From Pseudomonas putida S13.1.2 (lineage in GTDB: Bacteria; Pseudomonadota; Gammaproteobacteria; Pseudomonadales; Pseudomonadaceae), in contig NZ_CP010979.1 in the NCBI RefSeq assembly GCF_000498395.2, forward strand, positions 4,588,001 through 4,652,000: a DNA stretch of 64,000 bases, given 5' to 3'. Position 1 is the first letter of the stretch. Every line of letters begins with the position of its first letter. The notes under the pieces are model-generated. The model saw nothing but the letters and a program-made list of their open reading frames with translations. It was not told where the DNA came from and made no database searches. The position numbers and the translations under genes are program-made. Positions 1-8,401 of this stretch are shown piece after piece.

Positions 1-1611
1 GCCTTCGACGACTGGCTGGAACACCCCGCAGGCCTGGGCAGCATTCCAGCCGAGCGCCAGGGTGAAGAAGTGGCCATCGTGGGTGCCGGTATCGCCGGCC
101 TGGTGGCCGCCTACGAGCTGATGAAGCTGGGCTTGAAGCCGGTGGTGTACGAGGCCTCCAAGCTGGGTGGCCGGCTGCGTTCGCAAGCCTTCAACGGCAC
201 CGACGGGATCATCGCCGAACTCGGTGGCATGCGCTTCCCGGTGTCGTCCACCGCCTTCTACCACTACGTGGATAAGCTGGGCCTGGAAACCAAGCCCTTC
301 CCCAACCCCCTGACCCCGGCCTCGGGCAGTACAGTGATCGACCTGGAAGGCCAGACCTACTACGCCGAAAAAACCACCGACCTGCCCAAGCTGTTCCACG
401 AAGTGGCCGACGCCTGGGCCGATGCCCTGGAAAGTGGCGCCCAGTTCGCCGACATCCAGCAAGCCATCCGCGACCGGGATGTACCGCGCCTGAAAGAACT
501 GTGGAACAAGCTGGTCCCCCTGTGGGATGACCGCACCTTCTACGATTTCGTCGCCACCTCGCGCTCGTTCGCCAAACTGAGCTTCCAGCACCGCGAAGTG
601 TTCGGCCAGGTCGGCTTTGGCACCGGCGGCTGGGACTCGGACTTCCCCAACTCGATGCTGGAAATCTTCCGCGTGGTGATGACCAACTGCGACGACCATC
701 AACACCTTGTCGTCGGCGGTGTGGAGCAGGTGCCGCAAGGTATCTGGCGCCATGTGCCGGAGCGCTGCGCCCACTGGCCGCAGGGCACCAGCCTGAGCGG
801 CCTGCATGGCGGCGCGCCGCGCACCGGGGTCAAGCGCATTGCCCGTGCCGCCGATGGCCGCCTGGCGGTCACCGACAACTGGGGCGACACCCGGCACTAC
901 GGCGCCGTGCTCGCCACCTGCCAGACCTGGTTGCTGACCACCCAGATCGACTGCGAGGAGTCGCTGTTCTCGCAGAAGATGTGGATGGCCCTGGACCGCA
1001 CCCGCTACATGCAGTCGTCGAAGACATTCGTCATGGTCGACCGGCCGTTCTGGAAGGACAAGGATCCGCAAACCGGCCGCGACCTGATGAGCATGACCCT
1101 CACCGACCGCCTCACCCGCGGCACCTACCTGTTCGACAACGGCGACGACAAGCCGGGGGTGATCTGCCTGTCCTACGCCTGGATGAGCGACGCGCTGAAG
1201 ATGCTGCCGCACCCGGTGGAAAAGCGCGTGCAACTGGCCCTGGATGCGCTGAAGAAGATCTACCCCAAGACCGATATCGCCGGGCACATCATCGGCGACC
1301 CGATCACCATCTCCTGGGAGGCCGACCCGCACTTCCTCGGCGCCTTCAAGGGCGCACTGCCGGGCCACTACCGCTACAACCAGCGCATGTACGCGCACTT
1401 CATGCAGCAGGACATGCCCGCCGAGCAGCGCGGCATGTTCATTGCCGGTGACGACGTGTCGTGGACCCCGGCGTGGGTGGAAGGAGCAGTGCAAACGTCG
1501 CTGAATGCGGTGTGGGGTATCATGAACCACTTCGGTGGCCAGACCCACCCGGACAACCCCGGCCCGGGCGATGTGTTTGACGAGATCGGCCCGATCGCCC
1601 TGGCAGACTGA
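1..1611 (+). CDS. davB: Lysine 2-monooxygenase (flavin amine oxidase family), 5'-truncated by the window
   Basis: Flavoenzyme that oxidatively decarboxylates L-lysine to 5-aminopentanamide, first step of the aminovalerate route of lysine catabolism in the cytoplasm. The frame is open from base 1, so the start lies upstream; 536 residues are visible and the family is about 560. A Rossmann FAD motif (VAIVGAGIAGLVAAYEL) begins at codon 24, and the C-terminal FAD-contact block of amine oxidases (GMFIAGDDVSWTPAWVEGA) ends the protein. The GTG at 70 is internal to this fold, not the start. davA follows after 14 bp, which favours lysine over tryptophan as substrate. Substrate is inferred from context; the family call is firm. 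Confidence 0.9.
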   Translation, partial: AFDDWLEHPAGLGSIPAERQGEEVAIVGAGIAGLVAAYELMKLGLKPVVYEASKLGGRLRSQAFNGTDGIIAELGGMRFPVSSTAFYHYVDKLGLETKPFPNPLTPASGSTVIDLEGQTYYAEKTTDLPKLFHEVADAWADALESGAQFADIQQAIRDRDVPRLKELWNKLVPLWDDRTFYDFVATSRSFAKLSFQHREVFGQVGFGTGGWDSDFPNSMLEIFRVVMTNCDDHQHLVVGGVEQVPQGIWRHVPERCAHWPQGTSLSGLHGGAPRTGVKRIARAADGRLAVTDNWGDTRHYGAVLATCQTWLLTTQIDCEESLFSQKMWMALDRTRYMQSSKTFVMVDRPFWKDKDPQTGRDLMSMTLTDRLTRGTYLFDNGDDKPGVICLSYAWMSDALKMLPHPVEKRVQLALDALKKIYPKTDIAGHIIGDPITISWEADPHFLGAFKGALPGHYRYNQRMYAHFMQQDMPAEQRGMFIAGDDVSWTPAWVEGAVQTSLNAVWGIMNHFGGQTHPDNPGPGDVFDEIGPIALAD

Positions 1612-1625
1612 TACAAGGAGGCACC

Positions 1626-2420
1626 ATGCGCATTGCTCTGTTCCAGGGCGCCCCCCAGGCATTGGACGTGCCCGGCAACCTGCAACGGCTGCGCCACCAG
1701 GCGCAGCTGGCAGCCGAACGCGGCGCTCAGCTGCTGGTGTGCCCGGAAATGTTCCTGACCGGCTACAACATCGGCCTGGCCCAGGTCGAGCGGCTGGCCG
1801 AAGCCGAGGATGGCCCGGCGGCGATGGACGTGGTGGAGATCGCCCAGGCGCACCGCATCGCTATCGTCTATGGCTACCCCGAGCGTGGTGATGATGGGGC
1901 GATCTACAACAGTGTGCAGTTGATCGATGCGCACGGCCGCAGCCTGAGCAACTACCGCAAGACCCACCTGTTCGGGGATCTGGACCGCTCGATGTTCAGC
2001 CCTGGCCCCGACCACTTCCCGGTGGTGGAGCTGGACGGCTGGAAAGTCGGCCTGCTGATCTGTTACGACATCGAGTTCCCGGAGAACGCCCGACGCCTGG
2101 CGCTGGACGGTGCCGAGCTGATCCTGGTGCCAACGGCGAACATGACCCCGTACGACTTCATCTGCCAGGTGACCGTGAGGGCGCGGGCGCAGGAAAACCA
2201 GTGCTACCTGGTGTATGCCAATTATTGCGGCTCGGAAGACGAGATCCAGTATTGCGGGCAGAGCAGCATCATCGGCCCGGATGGCAGCTTGCTGGCCATG
2301 GCCGGGCGGGATGAATGCCTGTTGCTGGCGGAACTGGAGCACGAGCGGGTGGTGCAGGGGCGGGAGGCATTTCCTTACCTGACAGACCTGCGCCAGGCGT
2401 TGCACCTGCGTAAGCGCTGA
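1626..2420 (+). CDS. davA: 5-aminopentanamidase (nitrilase superfamily)
   Basis: Hydrolyses 5-aminopentanamide, the DavB product, to 5-aminovalerate and ammonia. The 264-residue protein shows the carbon-nitrogen hydrolase triad: Glu in CPEMFLTGYN, Lys in NYRKTHLF and Cys in LLICYDIEFPE. An AAGGAGG ribosome-binding site lies 6-7 bases before the ATG, and the gene is 14 bp behind davB, so the two are almost certainly one operon. The following davT/davD steps are not in this window. A general aliphatic amidase is the alternative, but the pairing with davB makes davA likely. Confidence 0.92.
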   Translation: MRIALFQGAPQALDVPGNLQRLRHQAQLAAERGAQLLVCPEMFLTGYNIGLAQVERLAEAEDGPAAMDVVEIAQAHRIAIVYGYPERGDDGAIYNSVQLIDAHGRSLSNYRKTHLFGDLDRSMFSPGPDHFPVVELDGWKVGLLICYDIEFPENARRLALDGAELILVPTANMTPYDFICQVTVRARAQENQCYLVYANYCGSEDEIQYCGQSSIIGPDGSLLAMAGRDECLLLAELEHERVVQGREAFPYLTDLRQALHLRKR

Positions 2421-2426
2421 CGCCCC

Positions 2427-2510
2427 ATTCGCGGGCATGCCCGCTCCCACAGGATGGGTGTCAGTCTGCAAGCCACACGATACCTGTGGGAGCGGGCGCG
2501 CCCGCGAAGA
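2427..2510. repeat. Paired REP elements, inverted
   Basis: Two inverted copies of the Pseudomonas REP core TGTGGGAGCGGGC..GCCCGCGAA lie between davA and pqqF, at about 2427-2453 and 2484-2510. Such pairs fold into stem-loops and may end or stabilise the davBA transcript. Confidence 0.85.
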
Positions 2511-2563
2511 GGCCGGGCCTGCTCACACAAATGGGTTAGCATGAACACCTGCCCGGAGTTCCC

Positions 2564-4852
2564 ATGCCTGACACCACCCGCCACCTCACCCTCGCCAACG
2601 GCCTGCAGCTGTCCCTGCGCCACGCCCCGCGCCTTAAACGCTCGGCCGCCGCATTGCGGGTGCACGCGGGCAGCCATGACGCTCCCGCCCAATGGCCCGG
2701 CCTGGCCCACTTCCTCGAACACCTTTTCTTCCTCGGCACCGCGCGGTTCCCCCTGGACGACGGCCTGATGCGCTACGTGCAAGCTCTCGGCGGCCAGGTC
2801 AACGCCAGCACCCGGGAACGCGCCACCGATTTTTTCTTCGAAGTCCCGACCAATGCCTTGTCCGGAGGGCTTGAGCGCCTGTGCCAGATGCTGACCGAAC
2901 CGGACCTGGGCATCGAGCGCCAACGCCGCGAACGCGAAGTGATCCACGCCGAGTTCATTGCCTGGTCGCGCAACCCGCAGGCTCAGCAGCAGTTCGCCTT
3001 GCTGCAATCGGTGTCGCCAGGCCATCCGCTAGGCGCTTTTCACGCCGGTAACCGGCATACCCTGGCCTTGCAGAACCCTGCCTTCCAGCAAGCCCTCGAA
3101 GGCTTTCACCAACGGTATTACCAGGGCGGCCAGATGACCCTGAGCCTGTGTGGCCCACAGTCGCTGGATGAACTGGAACAGCTGGGCAGGCAGCATGCCA
3201 GCTTGTTCGCAACGGGCACGCATGCGCCACAAACGCTGCCGCCGCCACTGTCGCCACCGAACGCGCGCCTGGTGTTCACCCATGAAAAGCTCCCGGCAGG
3301 TACCGAGCAGGCCCTCGAGCTACTGATCAGTTGCCTGGACGACAACCGCCCAGGTACCTGGCTGCATGCGCTGCGCCAACGTGGCTGGCTGCAAAGCTTC
3401 AAGGCCGAGATGCTCTACAGCTTCGCCGGGCAGTTACTTTGGCACATCGACCTGCAGCTCAGCGCAAGCGCCAACACGGACGAAGCAGATGCCCTGCTGC
3501 AAGGTTGGTTCAGCTTCATCCGCCAGGCCGACCTTGAGCAGATGAACCACGCATTCGGCCTGCTGCAGCGCAGCCGCGAACGCAACGCCGGCGCGCTTGA
3601 GTTGGCCCGCCGGGACAGCACGGGCCAGCCGTTCGCCAACCTCGACGCGCAAGGCCTGCAAGCCCTCAGTTCACTGCTCAAGGGCCTGCCGGGCCAAGCG
3701 CATGGGCAATGGCAACTGCCCCCGGTCGACCCCTTGCTGATGGCAGATTTACCCAATGCCCCCACGCAACCTCTACCGGCGGCCCTGAAGACCAGCAACC
3801 TGCTGCCTGGGACTCGTCAGTACGCCGCGCTTTACCTGCGCTGGCACGTGCCTTCGTCCTTGCGCCAGCGCTTGCAGGGCGTGCTGGAACAGGCGCTGGC
3901 GCCACTGCAGGAGCGCTGCGAGCGCGCGTCGGTGCAACTGCTGTTCAGTGCCGTTGGCGAATACTGGCAATTGCGCTGCGCCGGGCAACCGGCAGCTGTG
4001 CTTCGGGCAGTGGAGCAGGCCTTGGCCCTGATGCTCAACCCAGCAACCAGTTGCTGGCAGCCCAGCACGGCGACGCCACCACCACTGATCCCGATCAGGG
4101 CCTTGCTCAAGCAACTGCCCGACGCGGTACTGGGCGCCCAACCCGCAAATGCGCCTGCCGGGATGCCGACGCAGTCGCAACTCGACAGCCTGTGGCAGGA
4201 CGCCCACTGGCATGGCCTTGCCACTGGCTTCGACAATGCTGCTCTGGCCGCCTTGGGGGCTGCGTTGCTGCACTGCCCTGGGCAAGGCTTGTTGCCTGGT
4301 CCCCTGCCCACATGGGCCGGACACCGTTGGCAGCACGCCGACGTGCCGGGTAGTGAGCACGCATTGCTGCTGTTCTGCCCGCTACCTGCAGCCAGCGAAG
4401 CCAGCGGGCGGCTGCTCGCGCAACTGCTGCAAGGGCCGGTTTACCAACGGCTGCGGGTAGAGCTGCAACTGGGCTACGCGGTATTCAGTACCTTTCGTCA
4501 GGTCGAGGGCGTTGGCGGCCTCCTGTTCGGCGTGCAGTCGCCGCATACCCGTCAGGCGCAGATTCTCGAGCACCTGCTTGCCCTCCTGCGTCAAGGCATC
4601 ACGCTGGATCCGGGCGCTCGCCTAGCCTTGGCGGGGCAGTTCGACGAGCCCGCCATGGCCAACGCCGAGGTTGCCGAATGGGCATGGCAGACACACCTGG
4701 CTACACAACCCGGAACGCTGGATGAGCTGCGCGGGGCTATCTTGAAGACGCGGCAGACGGATCTGGACCAGCTGCTGGGCACCCTGCTCGATAAGGATTG
4801 CCCTTGGCTCTGCTTGGCCAACGCTGCCGCGCCAGCCCTTGAATGGCAGTGA
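2564..4852 (+). CDS. pqqF: PQQ biosynthesis M16-family zinc peptidase PqqF
   Basis: Peptidase believed to act on the PqqA precursor or its cross-linked product in PQQ biosynthesis. The 762-residue protein carries the inverted zinc motif HFLEH (H49, E52, H53) and the third ligand Glu about 77 residues later (E130 in EVIHAEF), both typical of M16 insulinase-like enzymes. The rest is the long, divergent, Ala/Leu-rich M16 inactive half. It sits about 170 bp upstream of pqqA on the same strand, the usual Pseudomonas arrangement, with its own ATG. The overlapping reading frames in this region are high-GC shadows. Confidence 0.93.
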   Translation: MPDTTRHLTLANGLQLSLRHAPRLKRSAAALRVHAGSHDAPAQWPGLAHFLEHLFFLGTARFPLDDGLMRYVQALGGQVNASTRERATDFFFEVPTNALSGGLERLCQMLTEPDLGIERQRREREVIHAEFIAWSRNPQAQQQFALLQSVSPGHPLGAFHAGNRHTLALQNPAFQQALEGFHQRYYQGGQMTLSLCGPQSLDELEQLGRQHASLFATGTHAPQTLPPPLSPPNARLVFTHEKLPAGTEQALELLISCLDDNRPGTWLHALRQRGWLQSFKAEMLYSFAGQLLWHIDLQLSASANTDEADALLQGWFSFIRQADLEQMNHAFGLLQRSRERNAGALELARRDSTGQPFANLDAQGLQALSSLLKGLPGQAHGQWQLPPVDPLLMADLPNAPTQPLPAALKTSNLLPGTRQYAALYLRWHVPSSLRQRLQGVLEQALAPLQERCERASVQLLFSAVGEYWQLRCAGQPAAVLRAVEQALALMLNPATSCWQPSTATPPPLIPIRALLKQLPDAVLGAQPANAPAGMPTQSQLDSLWQDAHWHGLATGFDNAALAALGAALLHCPGQGLLPGPLPTWAGHRWQHADVPGSEHALLLFCPLPAASEASGRLLAQLLQGPVYQRLRVELQLGYAVFSTFRQVEGVGGLLFGVQSPHTRQAQILEHLLALLRQGITLDPGARLALAGQFDEPAMANAEVAEWAWQTHLATQPGTLDELRGAILKTRQTDLDQLLGTLLDKDCPWLCLANAAAPALEWQ

Positions 4853-5023
4853 ACAACCTCCCGATTGTTACGCCAACTGCAACGGCGCTTTTCGAATAAT
4901 TAACCTTTCGGTACAAATTTTTCTTGTAAGATAGCGCAATCCCAGTTTCAGGGAACTGCCAGCCCATGGCGGTACCCAAGTAGTAGCTGAGCAACCCAAC
5001 CCTCATTCGGAAGGAGTAATTCC

Positions 5024-5095
5024 ATGTGGACCAAACCTGCTTACACTGACCTGCGTATCGGTTTCGAAGTCACCATGTACTTCGCAAGCCGCTAA
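5024..5095 (+). CDS. pqqA: PQQ precursor peptide PqqA (23 residues)
   Basis: The ribosomal peptide from which PQQ is built. The reading frame is only 23 codons (MWTKPAYTDLRIGFEVTMYF, then ASR). It contains the conserved Glu15 and Tyr19 in the E-V-T-M-Y spacing that PqqE cross-links and that become the PQQ skeleton. A strong GGAAGGAG site precedes the ATG by about 8 bases. The 171 bp between pqqF and pqqA holds an AT-rich stretch (about 4890-4935) that could carry its promoter. A terminator-like hairpin lies directly after it, before pqqB. Confidence 0.97.
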   Translation: MWTKPAYTDLRIGFEVTMYFASR

Positions 5096-5111
5096 GCCAG
5101 GCTTGCGCCTC

Positions 5112-5142
5112 AACGCCTCGGCCCGCCGGGGCGTTTTCGTTT
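5112..5142 (+). terminator. Hairpin and T-rich tail between pqqA and pqqB
   Basis: Bases 5112-5121 pair with 5126-5135 (AACGCCTCGG against CCGGGGCGTT, one G-T pair, 4-base loop), followed by a T-rich stretch. Its place after the tiny precursor gene fits a partial terminator that would give far more pqqA than pqqBCDE transcript, as reported for other pqq operons. Confidence 0.75.
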
Positions 5143-5174
5143 TTACGACACGGTTTTCTGCATAGAGAGTGGCC

Positions 5175-6086
5175 ATGTACATCCAGGTTCTCGGCTCCGC
5201 CGCCGGTGGCGGGTTCCCGCAGTGGAACTGCAACTGCGTCAACTGCAAGGGCTACCGTGACGGCACCCTGCGGGCCACGGCGCGCACCCAATCGTCCATC
5301 GCCCTGTCCGACGACGGCGTGCACTGGGTGCTGTGCAATGCCTCGCCCGACATCCGCGCCCAGCTGCAGGCCTTTGCGCCGATGCAGCCGGCCCGTGCCC
5401 TGCGCGACACCGGCATCAATGCCATCGTCCTGCTGGACAGCCAGATCGACCACACCACCGGCCTGCTCAGCCTGCGTGAGGGCTGCCCGCACCAGGTGTG
5501 GTGCACCGACATGGTCCACCAGGACCTCACTACAGGTTTCCCGCTGTTCAACATGCTCAGCCACTGGAACGGTGGCCTGCAGTGGAACCGCATCGAGCTG
5601 GAAGGCAGCTTCGTGATCGACGCCTGCCCCAACCTGCGCTTCACCCCGTTCCCGCTGCGTAGCGCCGCGCCCCCCTACTCCCCGCACCGCTTCGACCCGC
5701 ACCCGGGCGATAACCTAGGTTTGATGGTCGAAGACACCCGCACCGGCGGCAAGCTGTTCTACGCCCCGGGCCTGGGCCAGGTAGACGAAAAGCTGCTGGC
5801 GATGATGCACGGTGCCGACTGCCTGCTGGTCGACGGCACCCTGTGGGAAGACGACGAAATGCAGCGCCGTGGCGTGGGCACCCGCACCGGCCGCGAGATG
5901 GGTCACCTGGCCCAGAACGGCCCTGGCGGCATGCTGGAAGTGCTCGACGGCTTCCCGCGCCAGCGCAAGGTACTTATCCACATCAACAACACCAACCCGA
6001 TTCTCGATGAAGACTCCCCCGAGCGCGCCGAAGTCCTGCGCCGCGGTGTGGAAGTGGCCTTCGATGGCATGAGCATCGAGTTGTAA
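5175..6086 (+). CDS. pqqB: PQQ biosynthesis metallo-beta-lactamase-fold hydroxylase PqqB
   Basis: Metallo-beta-lactamase-fold protein of PQQ synthesis, thought to hydroxylate the PqqA-derived intermediate before PqqC acts. It begins MYIQVLGSAAGGGFPQWNCN, the family signature with paired cysteines, and is 303 residues, the standard length. The conserved SQIDHTTG stretch is a degenerate form of the fold's metal motif. ATG at 5175 was chosen over the in-frame GTG at 5169 because it gives the usual N-terminus. It is second in the pqqABCDE operon, after the hairpin. Confidence 0.95.
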   Translation: MYIQVLGSAAGGGFPQWNCNCVNCKGYRDGTLRATARTQSSIALSDDGVHWVLCNASPDIRAQLQAFAPMQPARALRDTGINAIVLLDSQIDHTTGLLSLREGCPHQVWCTDMVHQDLTTGFPLFNMLSHWNGGLQWNRIELEGSFVIDACPNLRFTPFPLRSAAPPYSPHRFDPHPGDNLGLMVEDTRTGGKLFYAPGLGQVDEKLLAMMHGADCLLVDGTLWEDDEMQRRGVGTRTGREMGHLAQNGPGGMLEVLDGFPRQRKVLIHINNTNPILDEDSPERAEVLRRGVEVAFDGMSIEL

Positions 6087-6116
6087 CACCCAGATCACAC
6101 AAGCAATACAGTCCCC

Positions 6117-6205
6117 CTGTGGGAGCGGGTTCACCCGCGAAGAATCCAACACAGTGTATGGCACCGGCTTCGCCGGTGTTCGCGGGTAAACCCGCTCCCA
6201 CAGGG
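6117..6205. repeat. REP pair around a small hairpin
   Basis: Two inverted REP cores (about 6118-6143 and 6179-6204) flank a short perfect hairpin CACCGGC..GCCGGTG at 6162-6178, between pqqB and pqqC. An intra-operon REP pair is a likely site of RNA processing or partial attenuation. Confidence 0.85.
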
Positions 6206-6241
6206 ATCGAGCCGAGACTCAGCTTTACAGGAGCCAGCCGA

Positions 6242-6997
6242 ATGAGCGACGCACTGCCAATGTCCCCTGCCGAATTCGAGCAGGCCCTGCGCGCCAAGGG
6301 CGCCTACTACCACATCCATCACCCGTACCACGTGGCGATGTATCAGGGCCGCGCCACCCGTGAGCAGATCCAGGGCTGGGTAGCCAACCGCTTCTATTAC
6401 CAGGTCAACATCCCGATGAAGGATGCCGCGATCCTGGCCAACTGCCCGGACCGCGAAGTACGCCGCGAGTGGATCCAGCGCCTGCTCGACCACGACGGCG
6501 CACCCGGCGAGGACGGTGGCATCGAAGCCTGGCTGCGCCTGGGCCAGGCCGTCGGCCTCGACCCAGATCAGCTGCGCTCCCAGGAGCTGGTACTGCCCGG
6601 CGTGCGCTTTGCCGTGGACGCCTACGTCAACTTCGCCCGCCGCGCCAGCTGGCAGGAAGCGGCCAGCAGCTCGCTGACCGAGCTGTTCGCCCCGCAAATC
6701 CACCAGTCGCGCCTGGACAGCTGGCCCCAGCACTACCCGTGGATCGACCCGGCCGGCTACGAGTACTTCCGCACCCGCCTGGGCCAGGCCCGGCGTGACG
6801 TGGAGCACGGCCTGGCGATTACCCTGCAGCACTACACCACCCGCGCGGGCCAGGAGCGTATGCTGGAGATCCTGCAGTTCAAGCTGGATATCCTCTGGAG
6901 CATGCTCGACGCCATGAGCATGGCCTACGAGCTGAACCGCCCGCCTTATCACTCCGTCACCCAGGACCGGGTGTGGCACAAGGGGATCACCCTATGA
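6242..6997 (+). CDS. pqqC: Pyrroloquinoline-quinone synthase PqqC
   Basis: Catalyses the last step of PQQ formation, ring closure and oxygen-dependent oxidation of AHQQ, without metal or cofactor. The reading frame from ATG 6242 gives 251 residues (MSDALPMSPAEFEQALRAKG), the family's usual length; the longer open frame upstream runs through REP sequence and was rejected. Conserved HHPYHVAM and the helical heme-oxygenase-like region with NRFYYQVNIPMKD are visible. Its stop overlaps the pqqD start (ATGA), indicating coupling. Confidence 0.95.
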   Translation: MSDALPMSPAEFEQALRAKGAYYHIHHPYHVAMYQGRATREQIQGWVANRFYYQVNIPMKDAAILANCPDREVRREWIQRLLDHDGAPGEDGGIEAWLRLGQAVGLDPDQLRSQELVLPGVRFAVDAYVNFARRASWQEAASSSLTELFAPQIHQSRLDSWPQHYPWIDPAGYEYFRTRLGQARRDVEHGLAITLQHYTTRAGQERMLEILQFKLDILWSMLDAMSMAYELNRPPYHSVTQDRVWHKGITL

Positions 6998-7269
6998 GTT
7001 TTGATCGCAAGCAGGTGCCGAACTGGCGCCCTGGCTACCGCTTCCAGTACGAGCCGGCGCAAAAGGGCCATGTATTGCTTTACCCCGAGGGCATGATCAA
7101 GCTCAACGAAAGCGCCAGCCTGATCGGTGGCCTGGTAGACGGCCAGCGTGACGTGGCAGCAATCATCAGCGAACTCGAACAGCAATTCCCCGATGTTCCG
7201 GAAGTAGCCGAAGACATCGAGCAGTTCATGGAGGTGGCCCGTGCCGAACACTGGATCGTCCTCGCCTGA
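6994..7269 (+). CDS. pqqD: PqqA-binding chaperone PqqD
   Basis: Peptide-recognition (RRE-type) protein that binds PqqA and presents it to the radical-SAM enzyme PqqE. The ATG at 6994 overlaps the pqqC stop by four bases and gives 91 residues starting MSFDRKQVPNWRPGYRFQYE, the normal length and N-terminus. The LNESASLIGGLVDGQRDVAAI region is the typical PqqD winged-helix core. The 3' end overlaps pqqE by 29 bp. Confidence 0.95.
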   Translation: MSFDRKQVPNWRPGYRFQYEPAQKGHVLLYPEGMIKLNESASLIGGLVDGQRDVAAIISELEQQFPDVPEVAEDIEQFMEVARAEHWIVLA

Positions 7270-8401
7270 ATTACCGCCCACGCCCGAGGTCGGCCTGCCG
7301 CTGTGGCTGCTGGCCGAGCTCACCTACCGCTGCCCGCTGCAGTGCCCGTACTGCTCCAACCCGCTGGACTTTGCCGCCCAGGGCCAGGAGCTGAGCACCG
7401 AACAGTGGTTCAAGGTGATGGCCGAAGCGCGGGAAATGGGCGCCGCGCAAATCGGCTTTTCCGGCGGTGAACCGCTGGTGCGCCAGGACCTAGCCGAGCT
7501 GATCGGCGAAGCCCGCCGCCTGGGTTACTACACCAACCTGATCACCTCGGGTATCGGCCTGACCGAAGCGCGCATCGCCGATTTCAAGAAGGCCGGCCTG
7601 GACCATATCCAGATCAGCTTCCAGGCCAGCGACGAGCAGGTCAACAACCTGCTGGCCGGCTCGAAGAAGGCCTTTGCGCAAAAGCTGGCGATGGCCCGAG
7701 CGGTAAAGGCCCACGGCTACCCGATGGTGCTCAACTTCGTCACCCATCGGCACAACATCGACAAGACCGACCGCATCATCGAGCTGTGCATTGCCCTGGA
7801 AGCCGACTTCGTCGAGCTCGCCACCTGCCAGTTTTACGGCTGGGCGCACCTCAATCGCCTGGGGCTGCTGCCAACCCGAGAGCAACTGGAGCGGGCCGAA
7901 CGCATCACCAACGCGTACCGGGACAAGCTCAAGGCCGAGGGCAACCCGTGCAAGCTGATCTTCGTCACCCCGGACTACTACGAAGAGCGCCCCAAGGCCT
8001 GCATGAACGGCTGGGGCAACCTGTTCCTCACCATCACCCCGGACGGCACCGCGCTGCCCTGCCACGGCGCCCGCCAACTGCCGGTGCAGTTCCCCAATGT
8101 CCGCGACCACGACCTGCACCATATCTGGTATGAGTCGTTTGGCTTCAACCGCTTCCGTGGTTATGAGTGGATGCGCGAACCGTGCCGCTCGTGTGACGAA
8201 AAAGAAAAGGACTTCGGCGGCTGTCGCTGCCAGGCCTTCATGCTGACCGGCGATGCCAGCAACGCCGACCCTGTGTGCGCCAAGTCGGTCGAGCACGGCA
8301 TCATCCTCAAGGCCCGCGAGGAGGCGGAAACCGCCCAGCTCGCCATTGAACAGATGACTTTCCGCAATGATCGAAACTCCCGTGTCATCGCCCGCGGCTG
8401 A
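7241..8401 (+). CDS. pqqE: Radical SAM peptide cyclase PqqE
   Basis: Forms the carbon-carbon bond between Glu and Tyr of PqqA, the first committed step of PQQ synthesis. The radical-SAM motif CPLQCPYC provides C31, C35 and C38; a C-terminal SPASM region with clustered cysteines (CRSC, GGCRC, DPVC) binds auxiliary Fe-S clusters. The start is GTG at 7241, inside pqqD and preceded by GGAGG six bases upstream; no closer in-frame start precedes the conserved domain. The 3' end overlaps the next gene by 35 bp. Confidence 0.94.
   Translation: MPNTGSSSPELPPTPEVGLPLWLLAELTYRCPLQCPYCSNPLDFAAQGQELSTEQWFKVMAEAREMGAAQIGFSGGEPLVRQDLAELIGEARRLGYYTNLITSGIGLTEARIADFKKAGLDHIQISFQASDEQVNNLLAGSKKAFAQKLAMARAVKAHGYPMVLNFVTHRHNIDKTDRIIELCIALEADFVELATCQFYGWAHLNRLGLLPTREQLERAERITNAYRDKLKAEGNPCKLIFVTPDYYEERPKACMNGWGNLFLTITPDGTALPCHGARQLPVQFPNVRDHDLHHIWYESFGFNRFRGYEWMREPCRSCDEKEKDFGGCRCQAFMLTGDASNADPVCAKSVEHGIILKAREEAETAQLAIEQMTFRNDRNSRVIARG

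Noticed and set aside
1374..2471. Long minus-strand open frame opposite davB/davA
   Set aside because: It is a high-GC antisense shadow; both plus-strand genes have full catalytic motifs and ribosome sites.
2427..2510. Regularly spaced repeats that could suggest a CRISPR array
   Set aside because: Only two inverted copies with differing ends and the Pseudomonas REP core; no direct repeats with spacers and no cas genes anywhere in the window.
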